Source: ANME-2 cluster archaeon (lineage in GTDB: Archaea; Halobacteriota; Methanosarcinia; Methanosarcinales; Methanocomedenaceae). Taken from it: a DNA stretch of 53,018 nt. Where the stretch lies: the NCBI GenBank assembly GCA_019429385.1, contig JAHYIS010000013.1, positions 1-53,018 on the forward strand, in the 5' to 3' direction. Shown piece after piece: positions 52,846 through 53,018 of the stretch. Below the pieces are notes generated by a model. The model did no database searches and was not told where the DNA came from. It saw only the letters and a list, made by a program, of their open reading frames with translations. The position numbers and the translations under genes were made by a program. Within the stretch, counting starts at the first letter, position 1. Each line of letters starts with the position of its first letter.

Positions 52846-53018
52846 CTATACACACTTTATACCCAGGTGTTTCAACTTATTGTACATAGCAAGATTGACC
52901 AGCAGGGGAGTGATACTTTCCACCATAGATGATACTTCGAGAGGACCGGCCATCAGGGGCCTGAGATTTTTGATATCCCTGACCAGTCCGGCAACAACGC
53001 CGTTTGCCTCAGCATTAT
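52846..53018 (-). CDS. Unrecognised protein, C-terminal 57 residues (5' part beyond window)
   Basis: An open frame enters from the right edge and ends at a TAG (52846-52848). The visible C-terminus reads NAEANGVVAGLVRDIKNLRP, then a helical stretch (SSMVESITPLLVNLAMYNKL) and a tail HLGIKCV. I could not assign a family with confidence. It lies 34 bases upstream of the glycosylase gene on the same strand, so it is probably in the same operon. Confidence 0.6.
   Translation of the reverse strand, partial: NAEANGVVAGLVRDIKNLRPLMAGPLEVSSMVESITPLLVNLAMYNKLKHLGIKCV

Overview
The window looks like a chromosomal segment of a methane-metabolising euryarchaeon, most likely in or near the Methanosarcinales/ANME-2 lineage. 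The evidence is a nickel-tetrapyrrole (coenzyme F430) gene cluster, methanogenesis marker protein 8, a beta-RFAP synthase for methanopterin, four-subunit pyruvate:ferredoxin oxidoreductase (porGDAB), and archaeal informational genes (aCPSF1, proteasome beta, EndA, archaeal-type AspRS). A membrane cytochrome b beside a surface-anchored multihaem cytochrome c favours a cytochrome-containing or extracellular-electron-transfer lineage. That placement is inference; no marker here fixes the genus.

Positions 1-12125 form an AT-rich accessory island, almost entirely on the minus strand. Its left edge holds the end of an IS21-family element, with the first codons of istA running out of the window. Its right edge holds two MITE-like inverted-repeat elements, one with a 9-bp flanking duplication, just before the hmgA promoter. 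Between them is a tight seven-gene operon: a 66-aa membrane peptide, a membrane-anchored zinc-ribbon GTPase, a GrpE-like factor, a lidless Hsp70, a J-domain-like/zinc-ribbon/TPR/FN3 protein without the HPD motif, a second zinc-ribbon GTPase, and a GAP1-type GTPase-associated protein. A degraded second Hsp70 sits inside the operon. I read it as an Hsp70-coupled double-GTPase/GAP1 system, probably for conflict or stress sensing, and as the most interesting object in the window.

From 12169 the sequence is GC-richer core genome. Segments: hmgA, zinc ribbon, V4R, roadblock and DUF429 (plus strand); DUF3795-like, IscA-like and Cas4-like genes (minus); cfbA-cfbE-cfbD-cfbC (plus), preceded by a perfect palindrome with NikR-box geometry; a small unknown gene, purH and a membrane FKBP (plus); smc, a coiled-coil gene, aspS, fic, a transglutaminase-like lipoprotein, asd and two tandem ferredoxins (minus); endA (plus); a DUF1786 gene (minus) divergent from moaB; cytochrome b and decahaem cytochrome c (plus); PHP (minus); porGDAB (plus); mmp8 and a CDF transporter (minus); mptG (plus); a PAPS-reductase-like iron-sulfur protein, ade, guaAA, aCPSF1, psmB, an endonuclease-III-like glycosylase and a partial unknown gene (minus).

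The core genes connect around C1 and acetyl-CoA metabolism: F430 for methyl-CoM reductase, methanopterin synthesis, Por linking acetyl-CoA and pyruvate with ferredoxin, mevalonate-pathway lipid synthesis through HMG-CoA reductase, iron-sulfur handling, and a probable quinol/methanophenazine-to-surface electron route through the cytochrome pair. I found no rRNA, tRNA or CRISPR array by eye.
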